Shown piece after piece: positions 45,182 through 53,892 of a stretch of DNA of 64,000 nucleotides. The DNA is from Polaribacter filamentus (GTDB lineage Bacteria; Bacteroidota; Bacteroidia; Flavobacteriales; Flavobacteriaceae). Each line of letters begins with the position of its first letter. Position 1 is the stretch's first letter. The stretch lies in contig NZ_MQUA01000013.1 in the NCBI RefSeq assembly GCF_002943715.1, forward strand, positions 2,225,001-2,289,000. Reading direction: 5' to 3'. A program made the position numbers and the translations under genes. A model generated the notes under the pieces. The model saw only the letters and a program-made list of their open reading frames with translations. It did not search any database and was not told the DNA's origin.

Positions 45182-46047
45182 AATGGATTTACGAATCGCT
45201 CGGGATTACAAAACAAGCCTATTATCAAGGTGTTGAAAGGGAAAAAGTAAAAGAATTGGCAAGAGAAAAAGTGCTGAATTTAGTGCTTGAATACCGAAAA
45301 ACACTACCCAAAACTGGAACAAGAAAGCTGTACGAATATTTAGAACCAAAACTAATGGAAATCAATATCAAAATGGGGCGAGATGCCATAAACGATTTAC
45401 TACGCTTAAGAGGAATGCTGATTAAAAAAACCAAGCGTTATTTTATTACAACAGACTCCAAACACTTCTTTTATAAATCGCCTAATTTATTGACTGACTT
45501 GAAAATAACTCATAGCGAACAAGTCTTTGTAAGCGATATTACTTACATTAAAACCGATTCGGGTCACGCCTATTTAGCCCTTGTAACCGATGCGTATTCT
45601 CGTAAAATTATGGGCTGGAACTTGCAAGACAATATGAAAGTTTCGATGGTAAAAGAAGCATTAAGTATGGCTCATAAAAACTGCACTTTTAATCACAAAA
45701 ACATCATTCATCATTCCGACAGAGGAATCCAATATTGCTGTCCAGATTACTCACAATATGCACAAAATAAAGGATTTATATTAAGCACAACCCAACAGTA
45801 TGACCCTTATGAAAACGCAATTGCAGAACGAATAAATGGTATTTTGAAGTACGAATTTGCATTAAAAAACACTATTAAATCTGTAGAAATCGCTCAAAAA
45901 ATGGTGAAAGAAGCTGTAGCACTTTACAACAACCAAAGAATGCATTGGAGTTTAGATTTAAAAAAACCACAAGAAGTTCATTTACAATACAATCAACATG
46001 AAAACAAAAATTATAAACGAGTTAAAGTTACTACTTTAGCGCTGTAG
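45160..46047 (+). CDS. IS3-family transposase OrfB (made by -1 frameshift)
   Basis: OrfB is in the -1 frame relative to OrfA. The frame is open from about 45160, reading EEKAFKIKWIYESLGITKQA; a TTG at 45256 is a possible internal start but the fusion is more likely. The catalytic domain has VFVSDITYIKTDSGHAYLAL (first Asp), HHSDRGIQYCC (second Asp) and YDPYENAIAERINGILKYE (Glu), so the DDE triad is intact. Ends with TAG at 46045-46047. Confidence 0.82.
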   Translation, partial: EEKAFKIKWIYESLGITKQAYYQGVEREKVKELAREKVLNLVLEYRKTLPKTGTRKLYEYLEPKLMEINIKMGRDAINDLLRLRGMLIKKTKRYFITTDSKHFFYKSPNLLTDLKITHSEQVFVSDITYIKTDSGHAYLALVTDAYSRKIMGWNLQDNMKVSMVKEALSMAHKNCTFNHKNIIHHSDRGIQYCCPDYSQYAQNKGFILSTTQQYDPYENAIAERINGILKYEFALKNTIKSVEIAQKMVKEAVALYNNQRMHWSLDLKKPQEVHLQYNQHENKNYKRVKVTTLAL

Positions 46048-46052
46048 GAATG

Positions 46053-46100
46053 TTGATAAGTTTTTAAAACCCGAAGGGAAATTTTTAAAAAACTTATCAA
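46053..46100. terminator. Strong hairpin after orfB
   Basis: TTGATAAGTTTTT and AAAAACTTATCAA form a perfect 13-bp stem around an ACCCGAAGGGA core. It lies inside the IS3-family element, 5 bp after the orfB stop, and can act as a terminator. Confidence 0.55.
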
Positions 46101-46297
46101 TGTTCCGGCAATAAAGTATAAATTTGAAAAGCAATTATTAACCTTAAAAAAGGTCAACGTATAATAGGATAAGACAAAACATCCGAACTAACAACAAAAT
46201 ACATTCGAAAAATAAACTTTATTTTGAGTTATTAAATTGAGATTTCCAAAAAAAACCGAATTGAATTATAAATACGAAACGGATTTATTAAGACAAA

Positions 46298-46330
46298 AAA
46301 AATAGCTAAACCAAAGGTTTAGCTATTTTT
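46298..46330 (-). terminator. Intrinsic terminator after the DUF6607-like gene
   Basis: AAAAATAGCTAAACC and GGTTTAGCTATTTTT form a 15-bp perfect stem with an AAA loop, 32 bp beyond the stop of the minus-strand gene at 46362. The A/T arms make it usable in both directions. Confidence 0.8.
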
Positions 46331-46361
46331 ACTGTTTTTTTCATCATTTTAGATGTAAACT

Positions 46362-47266
46362 TTATTTCACAAAATCAGTAATGATTTTATTGATTTCTTC
46401 GTTTTTAGCGGTTGTTTCTAAAGCAAAAAGTAATTCATACAATCGCTTGTCCTCTACTTTTTGTTTTAATTCTAAATCTTGGTTTTTAGCAAATATATTA
46501 TCCCAATTATTACGAACCAATTGCCACATAGCCTGGTTCTCTTTCCACCAATCTTGTGCGGATTTACATTTAGAATCAGCTACTTTAACATAGGTATTCA
46601 AGCCTTTTTCTTGTGCTAAAACAAAATCGGCATCGCCATCTTTGCGAATAACTTTGTCGTTGTCTTGGTCGTGAATCCAACCCTCTTTTGTTATTTCGTG
46701 TCGATTAGTTCTAATGGTAACATCATAATCTTGTCTTTTGGTATATTCTCGTCTTGGTAAAGGTGCATCTGTGGTGTTTTCCCAATAACTTTTTCCATCT
46801 ACGTGAACCCAACTTGCAGAACCTTCATAACGTGGACTGTCATCAACTTGAAATACTTTTTGTGTCCATTGTCCTTTTACGTCGCTTTTAGGGTTTTGTA
46901 AAAATTTCCATTTATTATTGACATCAAACATATAAAAATCTGTGTTCTCAAAAAGCCAATCTTGTCGCCAATGTTTAATAATATTTGGTTCAGTCGGTTT
47001 ACCTACAATAAGTAAATGTTGCATCACAATTTTATCATCTTTATCTTCTACTAATTGCACCCATTCTAAACCTTTATCGTGCTTTACTTTTGATGTTTGA
47101 TAAATAGAATCTTTTGAGTAACTAAAAGTTTCTGCAAAATTAAAACCCACCTCATAACATCCACACATATCTTTTATGGCTTTCTGGTCTTTTTCTTTTT
47201 TGTTTTGTGCATTTACACTAAAAGTAAATACAGCAGTAAGTACTACAAACGTTAATTTTTCATCAT
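46362..47266 (-). CDS. DUF6607-like secreted protein, frameshift just after the start
   Basis: The long open frame gives 268 residues from an internal Met. In the sequence upstream, one extra A in the five-base run 47256-47260 would join an ATG at 47264-47266 or 47261-47263 to KKLTFVVLTAVFTFSVNAQ, a clear signal peptide, then NKKEKDQKAIKDMCGCYEV in frame. The mature part has a conserved start (CGCYEVGFNFAET) and Trp/Tyr-rich strands (QDWLFENTDFYMFD, WTQKVFQVDDSPRYEGSA), matching what I know of DUF6607. It is divergent from the heme-uptake genes, and DUF6607 genes are often beside hmuY. Function unknown; probably periplasmic. Confidence 0.72.
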
Positions 47267-47292
47267 TAAATTAATTTAAAATTTTATTATTT

Positions 47293-47362
47293 TATTTAGA
47301 TTAAATATAAATAGTTTATATATTTGCAGCAAATATAATATTATTTAGAATAAGTCCAAATA
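47293..47362. promoter_or_regulatory. Symmetric bidirectional promoter with two Fur-like boxes
   Basis: TATATTTG-CAG-CAAATATA (47319-47337) holds two -7 boxes of the TAnnTTTG type, one per strand, 3 bp apart. On either side lies an 8-5-8 palindrome: TATTTAGA-N5-TATAAATA (47293-47313) and TATTTAGA-N5-TCCAAATA (47342-47362). The boxes overlap the expected -33 region of one promoter and the start of the other. The layout suggests one iron-type repressor shutting off both heme operons. Confidence 0.6.
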
Positions 47363-47365
47363 AAA

Positions 47366-47716
47366 ATGTGCAAAAAATTAGAGCCTGTATCGAAAAATAA
47401 TTATGGAGAAATTTATTATTGTAATGATTGTGATGTTCATCACGTACTATTTAATAATTTCCACTTTATCTTGAATAAAAAACAAATTAACGCATTAAGA
47501 AAATGTATCATTAGTATAGACATAACTTACTGGGAAACGCAATTTAAATACACGACTATAAAGCGAAAAATTCCTATTCCAACTTGCCAAGAAAACTTAA
47601 TACTTATATTTAATAAACACGAGTTTGATGCTTTTAAAAGTTTATTCTCTAAGCAATCAAATACATCTAAAGTTTTAACTGCTGATGAGATTGAATATAA
47701 CTTTATTCTTAATTAA
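47366..47716 (+). CDS. Small conserved protein, DUF6686-like
   Basis: The 116-residue protein has a CxxC-like pair (YYCNDCDVHHVLFNNFHF) near residues 20-36, a motif seen in a small Bacteroidetes family I recall as DUF6686. The rest is mixed helix and strand, with IDITYWETQF in the middle. It is the first gene of the heme-uptake operon and ends 4 bp before the TonB-receptor ATG, so co-regulation by iron is likely. A metal- or heme-related role is inference. Confidence 0.68.
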   Translation: MCKKLEPVSKNNYGEIYYCNDCDVHHVLFNNFHFILNKKQINALRKCIISIDITYWETQFKYTTIKRKIPIPTCQENLILIFNKHEFDAFKSLFSKQSNTSKVLTADEIEYNFILN

Positions 47717-47720
47717 AGTT

Positions 47721-49805
47721 ATGCAGAACCAATATAGATTATCAATACTTTGTCTTGCTTTATTTTCTAGCCAATTAGTCATTTCGCAACAGGAAAAGAA
47801 TGTTTTAAAAGATTCTACAAAAGTTGAAATATTAGAAGAAGTTATTATATCTGCTACACGCACCAAAAGACAATTATCATCCTTACCATTGCCTGTACAA
47901 TTGGTATCAAAGAAAGAAATACAAGCGGTTAATTCAATTCGATTATCAGATATATTAAACGAACAAACAGGCTTAATTACGGTTCCAGATTTTGGTGGTG
48001 GAGAAGGCATACAATTACAAGGTTTAGACAGTCAATACACTTTGATTTTAATTGATGGTGTGCCACTTGTTGGACGAAGCGCAGGGACTTTAGACTTAAG
48101 CCGAGTGAGTGTTGGAAACATTAAGCAGATTGAAATTATTAAAGGTGCATCATCAAGTTTATATGGAAATGAGGCTTTAGGTGGCGTTATCAATATAATA
48201 ACCGAAAATCCTGAAAATGGAATTAAAGGCGATGTAAATTATAGAGGCGGTTCGTTTGGCACTCATGATGCAAGTACTAATATTAATTATAAAAAGAAAA
48301 AGTTAGGTGTAAATGCTTTCGTAAATAGATTTAGTAGTTATGGTTATGATTTAGTTGATAACGATGCTGTAAATACATTAGAACCATTTAGTAATTATAC
48401 GTTGAATAGTAAAATCACGTATGAATTTTCTGAAAGTACCAAACTATTAGTTTCAGGCAGATTTTATCATCAAAACCAGGATAATGTTGCTTCTGAAACC
48501 TTAAAAGGCGAAAGTGAAATTAATGAGTGGAACGCACTTTTAAAGTTAGACCATAAATTTAACGACAGTTGGAGCAGTTATTTAGAATTTTATGCAACAC
48601 AATACAAAGCCGAAGAGTTTTTAAATGATGCTATTGGCGATTCATTTTTTCAAAGTGATTTTGACCAACGATTTATAAGACCTGAATTTAGAACCACCTA
48701 TCAATTAAATGAAAACAATGCCTTTATTGCAGGTATAGGTTTAACCCACGAACGATTAAAACGCACTGATTTTTTTGGTACGCCAGAATTTAATTCGCCT
48801 TACATCTATGCACAATATGATGGCAATATTACAGAAAACCTAAATGTCATTTTAGGTGCACGTTTTGACGACCATAGCGAGTATCAGTCACAGTTTAGCC
48901 CAAAAGGTGCTGTTAGATATAAACTGAATGATAAAATTGCTCTAAAGGGCTCGGTAGGTTATGGCTTTAAAACACCAGATTTTAGACAATTATATTTCGA
49001 TTTCACAAACGCTACAGTTGGCTATACGGTTTTAGGCTATAACGCAGTTTCTACACGTATTCCTCAATTAGATGCAGATGGGCAACTACTAAGCATTGAA
49101 GTTCCAGTTTCCGATTTTGAAAATAGTTTAAAACCCGAAAGTTCTATTGGTTACAACTTTGGAATAGATTATAAGCCTATTTCTAATTTTAAATTAAATG
49201 TCAACTTTTTTAGAAACGATATTGAAAACTTAATTGATACACGAGTTATTGCACGAAAAACCAACGGACAAAACGTATTTAGTTACTATAATTTAAATGA
49301 AGTGTATACACAAGGACTTGAATTTAACGCGAATTATAAACTCAATGAAAATGTAACAGTTTCAGGCGGCTATCAATTATTATATGCTAAAGATAAAGAA
49401 GCAGAAAGTGATTTTGAAAACGGACGAGTTTTTGCAAGAATTACACCAAATTCGCCTTCATTTCAATTAAAAAAAGACGATTATTTTGGCTTATTCAATC
49501 GTTCTCGTCATATGGCAAACTTCAAGATATTTTATAGCATTCCAAATTGGAATTTAGACACCAATTTAAGAACAACATACAGAAGTAAGTTTGGACTTTT
49601 TGATACCAATGGAAATGCCTATTTAGACCAATACGATGATTTTGTAAATGGCTACACCATTTGGGATTTTGCAGTAAACAAAACCATTTTCAAACATTAC
49701 CAATTAGGTTTTGGAATTGATAATATCTTCAATTTTAAAAACCCACAAAATATCAGCAATATTGCTGGTAGTATAATTTATGGAACATTTAATTTTAATT
49801 TTTAA
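47721..49805 (+). CDS. TonB-dependent outer-membrane receptor (heme type)
   Basis: From the ATG at 47721 the product has 694 residues; an upstream frame start overlaps the previous gene and lacks a signal. The signal peptide (YRLSILCLALFSSQLVISQ) is followed by a TonB-box-like EEVIISATRTKRQ and a plug domain (GEGIQLQGLDSQYTLILIDG, YGNEALGGVINIITE). A beta-barrel follows, ending in FNFNF with the final aromatic residue required for outer-membrane insertion. HmuY is encoded directly downstream, so heme is the probable ligand, as in HmuR-type receptors. Confidence 0.88.
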   Translation: MQNQYRLSILCLALFSSQLVISQQEKNVLKDSTKVEILEEVIISATRTKRQLSSLPLPVQLVSKKEIQAVNSIRLSDILNEQTGLITVPDFGGGEGIQLQGLDSQYTLILIDGVPLVGRSAGTLDLSRVSVGNIKQIEIIKGASSSLYGNEALGGVINIITENPENGIKGDVNYRGGSFGTHDASTNINYKKKKLGVNAFVNRFSSYGYDLVDNDAVNTLEPFSNYTLNSKITYEFSESTKLLVSGRFYHQNQDNVASETLKGESEINEWNALLKLDHKFNDSWSSYLEFYATQYKAEEFLNDAIGDSFFQSDFDQRFIRPEFRTTYQLNENNAFIAGIGLTHERLKRTDFFGTPEFNSPYIYAQYDGNITENLNVILGARFDDHSEYQSQFSPKGAVRYKLNDKIALKGSVGYGFKTPDFRQLYFDFTNATVGYTVLGYNAVSTRIPQLDADGQLLSIEVPVSDFENSLKPESSIGYNFGIDYKPISNFKLNVNFFRNDIENLIDTRVIARKTNGQNVFSYYNLNEVYTQGLEFNANYKLNENVTVSGGYQLLYAKDKEAESDFENGRVFARITPNSPSFQLKKDDYFGLFNRSRHMANFKIFYSIPNWNLDTNLRTTYRSKFGLFDTNGNAYLDQYDDFVNGYTIWDFAVNKTIFKHYQLGFGIDNIFNFKNPQNISNIAGSIIYGTFNFNF

Positions 49806-49826
49806 CTATAATAAACAATAAGAACA

Positions 49827-50459
49827 ATGAGAACATTTAAAACTTTAACATTAGTAGCAATAGCAATTTTAGGATTTACATCTTGTAGTGATGATGATGA
49901 TTCAATGCCTTTATTAGTAGTAGAATCTGAACAAGTAATTAACCTACACGCGCCACAAACCACAGATTTCACAACAAATCCACCAACAACAGCAGGAGAT
50001 TTTGTGAAATTCGATTTTTCAACAGGAACAATCACAACAAGTGAAACAGATTGGGATATCGCGTTTAGAGGTACGACAATTTTAGTAAATGGTGGAGCAA
50101 CATCAGGAATTGCAGAAGAACCAACACGAACAGGCAATGCAGGAGCATATATTGAAAATAGTACATTTGCGAATGTAACTGCTGTAACAGAAACTTCTTT
50201 TACACAAGATAGTACAACAGGATTTGCAATTCCGTCAGGTAGTGGAAATGGATGGTATACCTATGCTGGACCACCAACACATTTAATAAATCCAACAGCA
50301 GGTAAAGTTTTAGTATTTAGAACAGCAGATAATAAATATGCTAAAGTTGAGATTTTAAACTACTATAAAGATAACGATAGTTCAAATCCTGATAATTCAA
50401 GATATTTTACATTTAATTATGTATATCAACCAAACGATGGTGTAACAACATTTGAATAA
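49827..50459 (+). CDS. hmuY: HmuY-family heme-binding lipoprotein
   Basis: The 210-residue protein has a lipoprotein signal (LVAIAILGFTSCSDDDD) with the lipobox Cys at residue 20 and an acidic stretch after it. The mature part contains FVKFDFSTGTITTSETDWDI and DIAFRGTTILVNGG, the usual start of the HmuY fold, and near the end YAKVEILNYYKDND. HmuY scavenges heme at the cell surface and passes it to the TonB receptor encoded just upstream. The heme ligands cannot be assigned from the sequence with certainty. Confidence 0.85.
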   Translation: MRTFKTLTLVAIAILGFTSCSDDDDSMPLLVVESEQVINLHAPQTTDFTTNPPTTAGDFVKFDFSTGTITTSETDWDIAFRGTTILVNGGATSGIAEEPTRTGNAGAYIENSTFANVTAVTETSFTQDSTTGFAIPSGSGNGWYTYAGPPTHLINPTAGKVLVFRTADNKYAKVEILNYYKDNDSSNPDNSRYFTFNYVYQPNDGVTTFE

Positions 50460-50908
50460 TGAAGAAATCAATTAATATAGTATTTATCATATTCCGTATA
50501 TTTTTAGGCGGATTTATGATATATGGAGGCATACAAAAATTCGCAAAACCAAGTCCAACACCTATTGAAGTTGTTGAAAAGGCTAACAAATTTAAATCGC
50601 CTGAAAAAGAAAACACTTTACAAAAAGTATTGTACATAAATGGAGCAAAACAAACTGGTTATTTTTGGCAAGTTTTAGGTGTTTGTGAATTACTTTTTGG
50701 CTTATTATTAATCCTTCAAGTAACAGGTTTTATAGGAGCATTATTTTTGCTACCAATAACACTAAACATCTTCTTATTTCATCTGTTTTTAGAACCTGAT
50801 GATATAAAAGAACTGATACAAACTAGTGCTTTATTTGGAATCAACATAGCACTTGTTTTAAAGGAAAGAGAAAAATGGAAACATTTCCTTTGGATTAAAC
50901 CTATATAA
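50459..50908 (+). CDS. DoxX-like membrane protein
   Basis: The 149-residue protein has four hydrophobic segments (FIIFRIFLGGFMIYGGIQKF, VLGVCELLFGLLLIL, ALFLLPITLNIFLFHLF and SALFGINIALVL), the DoxX plan. Its ATG overlaps the hmuY stop by one base (TAATG), so it belongs to the same operon. Its role in heme uptake is unknown; some DoxX-like proteins take part in redox or membrane stress. Confidence 0.82.
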   Translation: MKKSINIVFIIFRIFLGGFMIYGGIQKFAKPSPTPIEVVEKANKFKSPEKENTLQKVLYINGAKQTGYFWQVLGVCELLFGLLLILQVTGFIGALFLLPITLNIFLFHLFLEPDDIKELIQTSALFGINIALVLKEREKWKHFLWIKPI

Positions 50909-50912
50909 AACG

Positions 50913-50941
50913 GAATGCCGCACTTGTTGTGGCATTTTTTT
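50913..50941 (+). terminator. Intrinsic terminator of the heme operon
   Basis: AATGCC-G-CA and TG-T-GGCATT pair around a CTTGT loop and are followed by seven T, 5 bp after the DoxX-like stop. A standard rho-independent terminator. Confidence 0.8.
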
Positions 50942-50996
50942 GGTCTTGTTTTAATCGAAATAAAATAGAATAAAATAAACAGAAAAACAACGAAAT

Positions 50997-51133
50997 GCCA
51001 ACACCGTATAAAAAAAATTGCTAAATTAGTGCTTAATTAAAGGCAGTTGCATTTTTGCCAACTTCTGAATTTCCTTCGGAAGTTACTCGCTGACAAAACC
51101 GCAACTTTTCTTATACATACACGTTGTGTGTAA
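50997..51133. repeat. attC-like folded element, copy 2
   Basis: Left end CCAACACCGTATAA, right end CGCAACTTTTCTTATACATA then CACGTTGTGTG; central stem AACTTC (51060-51065) / GAAGTT (51079-51084). The ends match copies 1 and 3; the centre differs in sequence but still pairs. It lies just upstream of the single gene at 51168. Confidence 0.65.
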
Positions 51134-51167
51134 TTAAACGCAACCTAACAAATTAAGGATTTCAAGA

Positions 51168-52250
51168 ATGAAGCCAATTTTAGCAATCCAAGAAAACGAA
51201 GAAATCCCACTTCCGAAAAAGTATCATAAAATCAACAATCTTTGTGCTATTATTTATGATCAATTAACTGAATTATATACCGAAGAAAACTATAAAGATT
51301 TAAACAGTACAGTTGTAAATTTCAAAAAAGGACAAAGTAAAGTAAAAGAGTTAAAAAAGAAAAAAATCAACCCTCTAGAATGGCTTGAAGAAAATGAACT
51401 TACTGATGACATCGAAATTATTGTCAGTAAACAGATATTAATGGCTGTGACATCTGATTTCATAAATTTCGTGTTTGAATCTTTGTATACTGCAAAAAGA
51501 GAGAAAATGACTATCGCTTATGCTTTATTAAGAAAACCGATAACAGATTTATTATTTATACTCGAACAGTTACTTGTAGATAGAAAAGAATTCATTCATA
51601 GATTCTATCATATTGGAGAACCAAAAGAGTATGACCCAAGCAATAGAAAAATTGACAAATTAGCCATTATTGAAAATGCAATTGAAAAAATTAGAATCGG
51701 AAATTTATTTTCTGGAGAATACATTTATGATTTAAGGTATAACAAAGAATTTGATATTGGCTTTAATGGTTTAACAAACCAAGCTATACATATAGTTACA
51801 AACGATAGAAATTATAAAACTGAAGAGCAGAATCTGAATTTTGTTTTTTCAAATAAGGAAAATACAGAATCTTACTTTGAACACTATTACAATCTTGTTC
51901 CATATTTATTAATTTATAGCGTTTCTGTAATTGATGAAATAGTATTTGAAATATTAAAAGATTCTGATAATCAAAAATTAAAAATTGTTAAAGAATTTAG
52001 AAGACTTATTGCAATGCTTCTTTCAACAGAATACATTGGAATTAGAACAAAGAAAAACAACAAAGAAATTTTTAGTTTAATCAAAGACAAGATTAAAATA
52101 AAATGTCCAAATTGTGAAAATATAAATTCAATTGAACGAGCTGATTGTGAATTATTTTTTGAGACAGAAATATTACTTTGCACTTCCTGCTTACAAAACA
52201 TACTAATAACAGATGAATCAATTGAAAGTATAAATAATTTTTGGAATTAA
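51168..52250 (+). CDS. Stand-alone protein of unknown function with a C-terminal zinc ribbon
   Basis: I do not recognise the 360-residue product. It is mostly helical and charged (KSKVKELKKKKINPLEWLEE), with a conserved-looking core KREKMTIAYALLRKPITDLLF and EQLLVDRKEFIHRFY. The last 50 residues contain CPNC and CTSC pairs, a probable zinc ribbon. No signal peptide or membrane segment is evident. It is the only gene between two folded ~140-bp elements, exactly filling a cassette-like interval. A defence or stress role is possible for such cargo, but this is a guess. Confidence 0.72.
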   Translation: MKPILAIQENEEIPLPKKYHKINNLCAIIYDQLTELYTEENYKDLNSTVVNFKKGQSKVKELKKKKINPLEWLEENELTDDIEIIVSKQILMAVTSDFINFVFESLYTAKREKMTIAYALLRKPITDLLFILEQLLVDRKEFIHRFYHIGEPKEYDPSNRKIDKLAIIENAIEKIRIGNLFSGEYIYDLRYNKEFDIGFNGLTNQAIHIVTNDRNYKTEEQNLNFVFSNKENTESYFEHYYNLVPYLLIYSVSVIDEIVFEILKDSDNQKLKIVKEFRRLIAMLLSTEYIGIRTKKNNKEIFSLIKDKIKIKCPNCENINSIERADCELFFETEILLCTSCLQNILITDESIESINNFWN

Positions 52251-52256
52251 AAATAA

Positions 52257-52396
52257 CTACACACAACACCGTGTATAATTAATTGCTTGGTTTTAGCCAA
52301 TTTACGAAAGCCCTCGCGGACTTTCTATCTGTGATTTATTTACTAACTTTAGTGCTTAAAGAACGCAACTTTTCTTATACAAACGCGCAAGCAACG
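52257..52396. repeat. attC-like folded element, copy 3
   Basis: Left end ACACAACACCGTGTATAA, right end AACGCAACTTTTCTTATACA then AACGC; central hairpin GAAAG (52306-52310) / CTTTC (52321-52325) around CCCTCGCGGA. TTTATTTACTAACTTTAGTGC is shared with copy 1. It starts a few bases after the stop of the 51168 gene. Confidence 0.65.
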
Positions 52397-52536
52397 AGCA
52401 AAATAAAACCTAATTAACTAAAATTAGCGCATCAATTTATCATCCAATTTAGTTTTAAATAACTATATTCGATTACAAAGGAATTTCTTTTCCTTTTTCA
52501 TAGCAATTTCTCCACCTCTCTAAAGAAGTGGAGTTT

Positions 52537-53745
52537 TTATTTTTTATAAAGTTTATGAATTGCATCACTCACCTTCTTTTGAACTACTTTACCATAATGA
52601 GATTGTGTAATATTCATATTTGAATGTCCCAATAATTCTGAAACAATTTCCATTGGAACATTATTAAATAACAGCACAGTAGTTGCAAAAGTCTTTCTAG
52701 CTATATGGTGCGTTAAATTCTTTTCAATACCCAAAATAGCTGAAATTTCTTTCAGATATGAATTAAACTTCTGGTTGGATATTGTTGGGAATCTTTTAAA
52801 CTCTTTAGGAGTGCCTTCTGCGTATTTCTCCATTAACTCTAGAGCTTTAGGTAAAAGTGGAATGGAAATTTTCTTATCCGTTTTTTGCCTTATCATTTCA
52901 ACCCATAAATTCCCATCAAAACCTTTGATAATATGTTTTGCTTCAAGACTTGACATTTCTTGATATCCTAATCCCGTATAACAACAAAACACAAACATAT
53001 CTTTTACATGCTGTAATCTTTCTTGTGAAAATTCATGCTTTTCTAAGGCTTTTAATTCAGGTTCTGAAAGGTAAATCACTTGTTTCTTTGGCTTACTTGC
53101 CTTATGTAGAATAAATGGATCTTTTACCAAATATTCAGCACCTACAGACACTCTCACAACCCTCCTAAGCCGCTGTGTTGTTTTATATACAGTATTTGGC
53201 ATAAACTTTTTTTCAGTCTTTAAATAATACTCAAAATCATATAGAAATTGAAGTTTTAAATCTTTCAATAAGTAATCATTTTTGCTGTATTTAAACTTTA
53301 AAAAAGCCTTTACATGTACTAATGATTGATTGTATTTCTCTACTGAAACCTGCTTCACATCAATATCTACTAACTTCTGCATTCTATTAATATGGTAATC
53401 AAATGCTTCTAGCAATGTTTTTTCAGCAGTTGTACTTTTACCAATAAATTGGTTATAAATATCATCTACATCAAAATCTAATTCCTTTACTTGAAGCAAT
53501 AAAAAAGCCTTATTAATTTTACTTTTAATAAGGCTTAGTTGTGTGTTGATGTTATTGTTATCATCATTTGGTGGTTTTGTTTGTTGAAGTTTACTATACC
53601 AATTTGATGGATTTATAAATTGTCCTGTGGCAAATTCCCTTCTTTTATAATTGAAGGTTAATCGACATCTAATAGGGCATTTATTTTGTTTGTTTATTCT
53701 TGCTTTCTGTAATAAAAACAATATTCTTATTTTATTATTATTCAT
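52537..53745 (-). CDS. Tyrosine recombinase, Bacteroidetes integrase type
   Basis: From the ATG at 53743-53745 the product has 402 residues. It has the arm-binding domain (KIRILFLLQKARINK, KCPIRCRLTFNYKRR, TGQFINPSNW), a SAM-like core-binding domain and a catalytic domain with RQKTDKKISIPLLP (Lys), THHIARKTFATT (His-x-x-Arg), LGHSNMNITQSHYGKV (His and Tyr). At the first Arg position it reads CCYTGLGYQEMSSL, without Arg, as in IntDOT-like enzymes. Such integrases move conjugative and mobilisable elements. A tRNA gene with a duplicated 3' end lies 350 bp upstream, a likely integration site. Confidence 0.88.
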   Translation of the reverse strand: MNNNKIRILFLLQKARINKQNKCPIRCRLTFNYKRREFATGQFINPSNWYSKLQQTKPPNDDNNNINTQLSLIKSKINKAFLLLQVKELDFDVDDIYNQFIGKSTTAEKTLLEAFDYHINRMQKLVDIDVKQVSVEKYNQSLVHVKAFLKFKYSKNDYLLKDLKLQFLYDFEYYLKTEKKFMPNTVYKTTQRLRRVVRVSVGAEYLVKDPFILHKASKPKKQVIYLSEPELKALEKHEFSQERLQHVKDMFVFCCYTGLGYQEMSSLEAKHIIKGFDGNLWVEMIRQKTDKKISIPLLPKALELMEKYAEGTPKEFKRFPTISNQKFNSYLKEISAILGIEKNLTHHIARKTFATTVLLFNNVPMEIVSELLGHSNMNITQSHYGKVVQKKVSDAIHKLYKK

Positions 53746-53892
53746 AGTTTTAGTTTTTATAAAATGGTACACCAGAGAAGAAATGGTACACCTAATTGTA
53801 TCCCTATTTTGTAGATGATTTGGTAATTATTAAAAATTCCTTAAAAATAGAATGTGTAGTAAATTCCATAGTAATAACTTTTGAGCATAAAA

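Larger units (their letters stand above)
44748..46176 (+). mobile_element. IS3-family insertion sequence (IS150-like)
   Basis: The left terminal repeat TGTATCGTCCTAAAATAGGT (44748 on) matches imperfectly the complement of the right end (TGTCTTATCCTATTATACGT, ending at 46176). A 3-bp AAA occurs on both sides and may be the target duplication. The element has two overlapping frames, orfA and orfB. Between orfB and the right end lies a strong hairpin (46053-46100). Confidence 0.75.

Noticed and set aside
47685..47720. Earlier start for the TonB receptor gene
   Set aside because: It overlaps the preceding gene and places extra residues before a good signal peptide; the ATG at 47721 fits better.
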